7,563 nucleotides of DNA from Deinococcales bacterium (GTDB lineage: Bacteria; Deinococcota; Deinococci; Deinococcales; Deinococcaceae). Of this stretch, positions 5,932 through 7,563 are shown piece after piece. Positions within the stretch are counted from its first letter, which is position 1, and every line of letters begins with the position of its first letter. A model generated the notes under the pieces. It was given only the letters and a program-made list of their open reading frames with translations. It had not been told where the DNA came from and did not search any database. The position numbers and the translations under genes were made by a program. The stretch is from NCBI GenBank assembly GCA_025359705.1, contig JANYFS010000493.1, positions 1-7,563 on the forward strand, read 5' to 3'.

Positions 5932-7281
5932 ATGTTTGAGGCTCTAGGACAAAAACTGCAAGATATTCTCGATAAGTTGCGCTCGGAAAGTAAACTGACC
6001 GAAGCCCATCTCAAAACTGCCACCCGCGAAATCCGTATGGCTCTGCTCGAGGCCGATGTTAATTTTGGGGTCGCCAAAGATTTCGTGGCGAAGGTTTCGG
6101 AAAAAGCCTTGGGCCAAGACATCATCAACGGGGTGGGCGCGGGCCATATGGTGGTCAAACTGGTTCATGACGAACTGGTGGAAACCTTGGGCGGCAAAAC
6201 CATGCAACCCGAACTGGGGGCCAACCGTAATGTATGGTTTATGGTCGGCTTGCAAGGTGCGGGTAAAACCACCAGTGCGGGCAAACTCGCTAGCCTGTAC
6301 AAATCCAAGGGCCGCCGCGTGCTGTTGGTCGCGGCAGATACCCAGCGCCCCGCCGCACGGGATCAGCTCGAGGTGTTGGGGCAACAGGTGGGTGTACCTG
6401 TACTAAAGGTGGAAGACGGCGAAACCCCCGCTACCACCAAAGCACGCCTTGCCGAATATTTGCAAAAAGACTACCGCGATTTGGTGATCGTGGACACCGC
6501 AGGCCGCTTGCAAGTGGACATTGCCCTAATGGATCAGTTGGCAGATCTGAAAACCGCCCTCGAGCCTACCGAAACCTTGCTGGTGGTGGATGCCATGACT
6601 GGGCAAGAAGCCCTGAATGTAGCGGAAACCTTCGATAAGCGCATTGGACTAAGTGGCTTGGTGATCACCAAAATGGACGGCGACGCACGCGGTGGTGCGG
6701 CCTTGTCCGCGCGTTATGTCACAGGCAAACCGATTTATTTCGCGGGCGTTTCCGAAAAAATCTCGGGCCTCGAACTGTTCCACCCAGACCGTGTAGCCAG
6801 CCGCATTTTGGGCATGGGCGACATTCTGAGCCTAGTGGAACGCGCTCAGGCCGCAGATATGGCCTCGGTTGCTCCCAAAAAGTTGAACGAATTCAACCTG
6901 GATGACCTGCTGAATCAGCTCCGCAACATGCGAAAACTGGGGCCAATGGCGGACATCATGCGGATGATTCCGGGTATGTCCAAAGCGATTCCTGCGGACT
7001 TTCAAGTGGATGAAAAGCAAATCCAACAAATCGACGCAATCCTTAGCTCGATGACCCGCAAAGAGCGCGAAGACCCCGATGTGATCAACGGCTCGAGGCG
7101 CAAACGCATTGCCAAGGGTTCGGGTGTGACCGTGCAAGAAGTCAATCGCTTGCTCAAGATGTACGACCAAATGAAAGACATGATGAAAATGTTCCAATCC
7201 AAAAACATGAAGAAGTTGATGGGTGGCATGGGTGGCGCTGGAGGAATGGGCGGCTTGGGTGGAATGTTCGGCAAAAAGTAA
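5932..7281 (+). CDS. ffh: Signal recognition particle GTPase Ffh (SRP54)
   Basis: Ffh binds signal sequences of nascent membrane and secreted proteins together with the SRP RNA, and delivers ribosomes to FtsY at the membrane. The 449 residues have the full family layout: N domain (about 1-90) with TREIRMALLEADVNFGVAKD; G domain with P-loop GLQGAGKT (106-113), DTQRPAARDQL (136-146), DTAGR (188-192) and TKMDGDARGG (246-255); M domain (about 325-449) with LRNMRKLGPMADIMRMIPGM, the RNA-binding segment SRRKRIAKGSG (388-398), and a Met- and Gly-rich tail ending MGGLGGMFGKK. The start ATG gives the usual MFEALGQKLQ N-terminus. The 5' signal looks leaderless (see 5920-5925). Only four CTCGAG motifs occur in 1350 bp, far fewer than in lysK, as expected if conserved protein sequence limits where they can form; three of its four Leu-Glu pairs are still CTC GAG. 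It stands alone, ending at a strong terminator. Confidence 0.98.
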   Translation: MFEALGQKLQDILDKLRSESKLTEAHLKTATREIRMALLEADVNFGVAKDFVAKVSEKALGQDIINGVGAGHMVVKLVHDELVETLGGKTMQPELGANRNVWFMVGLQGAGKTTSAGKLASLYKSKGRRVLLVAADTQRPAARDQLEVLGQQVGVPVLKVEDGETPATTKARLAEYLQKDYRDLVIVDTAGRLQVDIALMDQLADLKTALEPTETLLVVDAMTGQEALNVAETFDKRIGLSGLVITKMDGDARGGAALSARYVTGKPIYFAGVSEKISGLELFHPDRVASRILGMGDILSLVERAQAADMASVAPKKLNEFNLDDLLNQLRNMRKLGPMADIMRMIPGMSKAIPADFQVDEKQIQQIDAILSSMTRKEREDPDVINGSRRKRIAKGSGVTVQEVNRLLKMYDQMKDMMKMFQSKNMKKLMGGMGGAGGMGGLGGMFGKK

Positions 7282-7334
7282 TGACTTTTGCTCGAGGGTC
7301 ATATTTGTGCTAGATGGGTAAATTCAATATTGGT

Positions 7335-7368
7335 AAAAGCCTCTTCCACTCGAGAAGGGGCTTTTTTT
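7335..7368 (+). terminator. Rho-independent terminator of ffh
   Basis: AAAAGCCTCTT (7335-7345) pairs with AAGGGGCTTTT (7355-7365) with one G-T wobble, around a short loop that contains a CTCGAG, and runs into seven T residues (7362-7368). It lies 53 nt after the ffh stop. Confidence 0.9.
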
Positions 7369-7563
7369 ATAGCTCGAGCGATTTCGTTTCTCATAAAATC
7401 TTCGACAGAATTGGAGAAATCCTAGGGACAGTCTCAAGGATTGTCTGGTACAACATAATTAGGCTCGAGAGGGAGGCTTGAGGGTTGAAATAGAAATTGA
7501 AAAGTAAGGGGCGTAAAATCTCAGTACCTGACACTTTAAAGATTTAGCTGTCCCGCACGAGCA
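7369..7563. other. Gene-free right end with a pair of inverted REP-like units
   Basis: No convincing coding sequence follows the ffh terminator. A 35-codon frame is open on the reverse strand from the window edge to about 7457 but overlaps the repeat-like unit and has no recognised content. Two CTCGAG motifs and the inverted pair described at 7425-7554 are all that I see. Confidence 0.5.
7425..7554. repeat. Inverted pair of hairpin units, GGGACAG...TGTCNGGTAC, possibly REP-like
   Basis: Unit 1 (7425-7451, plus) begins GGGACAG and ends TTGTCTGGTAC. Unit 2 (7524-7554, minus) begins GGGACAG and ends GTGTCAGGTAC. The ends match while the middles differ. Within each unit GACA and TGTC can pair into a small stem. 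Two hairpin units in opposite orientation about 70 bp apart resemble a bipartite REP element or the ends of a small transposon. No transposase is in the window; assignment is tentative. Confidence 0.4.

Larger units (their letters stand above)
33..7469. repeat. Dispersed palindrome CTCGAG, 58 copies
   Basis: Counted by hand: 7 in the LysM gene, 5 in 816-1447, 6 in the MFS gene, 4 in 2747-2946, 1 in the small membrane gene, 15 in lysK, 10 in the membrane-protein gene, 2 in 5654-5931, 4 in ffh and 4 after ffh. Spacing is irregular, from about 13 bp to several hundred bp. The base before the motif is most often G (29 of 58). It is a single-hexamer enrichment, not a tandem array. Confidence 0.95.

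Noticed and set aside
5944..6384. 146-codon minus-strand frame inside ffh, with similar ones at 6832-7302 and 7002-7274
   Set aside because: Antisense shadows of ffh; the His-rich or Pro-rich composition mirrors the codons of the conserved N, G and M domains.
7282..7334. Possible SRP RNA next to ffh
   Set aside because: The segment is too short and lacks the conserved GGAA-tetraloop hairpin; the next structure is the ffh terminator.
33..7469. CTCGAG array considered as CRISPR or tandem repeat
   Set aside because: Only six bases are conserved, spacing is irregular and most copies lie in codons of conserved genes.

Overview
The window most likely comes from a member of the Deinococcota (Deinococcus-Thermus). 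The best evidence is a LysK-type M20 hydrolase, which belongs to the LysW carrier-protein route of lysine (and ornithine) biosynthesis. Among bacteria that route is typical of this phylum. Start-site signals of the form TANNNT, 6 nt, ATG (two clear cases) also fit the leaderless transcripts common there. Base composition looks moderate rather than GC-rich, so I do not name a genus.

Layout, left to right. 1-815 (minus): 5' part of a secreted protein with two LysM domains, cut by the window edge. 816-1447: a long divergent intergenic region with several operator-like palindromes and short tandem repeats. 1448-2746 (plus): a 12-helix MFS exporter of the EntS/MFS_3 type. 2747-2946: convergent gap with a strong hairpin. 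2947-3186 (minus): small single-pass membrane protein. 3249-4346 (minus): lysK, starting with TTG. 4343-5653 (minus): membrane protein with an N-terminal globular domain and a long Ser/Pro/Thr linker, overlapping lysK by 4 nt and probably co-translated with it. 5654-5931: divergent spacer. 5932-7281 (plus): ffh, the SRP GTPase, followed by a clear intrinsic terminator. 7369-7563: no gene, but a pair of inverted REP-like hairpin units.

Functions: ffh and the LysM protein are housekeeping (protein targeting, envelope). lysK completes lysine synthesis and is tied to an unrecognised membrane protein. The MFS gene is a stand-alone exporter with its own control region.

The most unusual feature belongs to no single gene. 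The palindrome CTCGAG occurs 58 times by my hand count in 7563 bp, about one per 130 bp, against roughly 1.8 expected at equal base frequencies. It occurs in genes, spacers and terminators. Inside genes it sits mostly in the Leu-Glu or Ser-Ser frame, and 21 of 23 Leu-Glu dipeptides are encoded CTC GAG, including all 11 in lysK. This resembles the HIP1 octamer of cyanobacteria but uses a different sequence, and I know of no described equivalent in this phylum.
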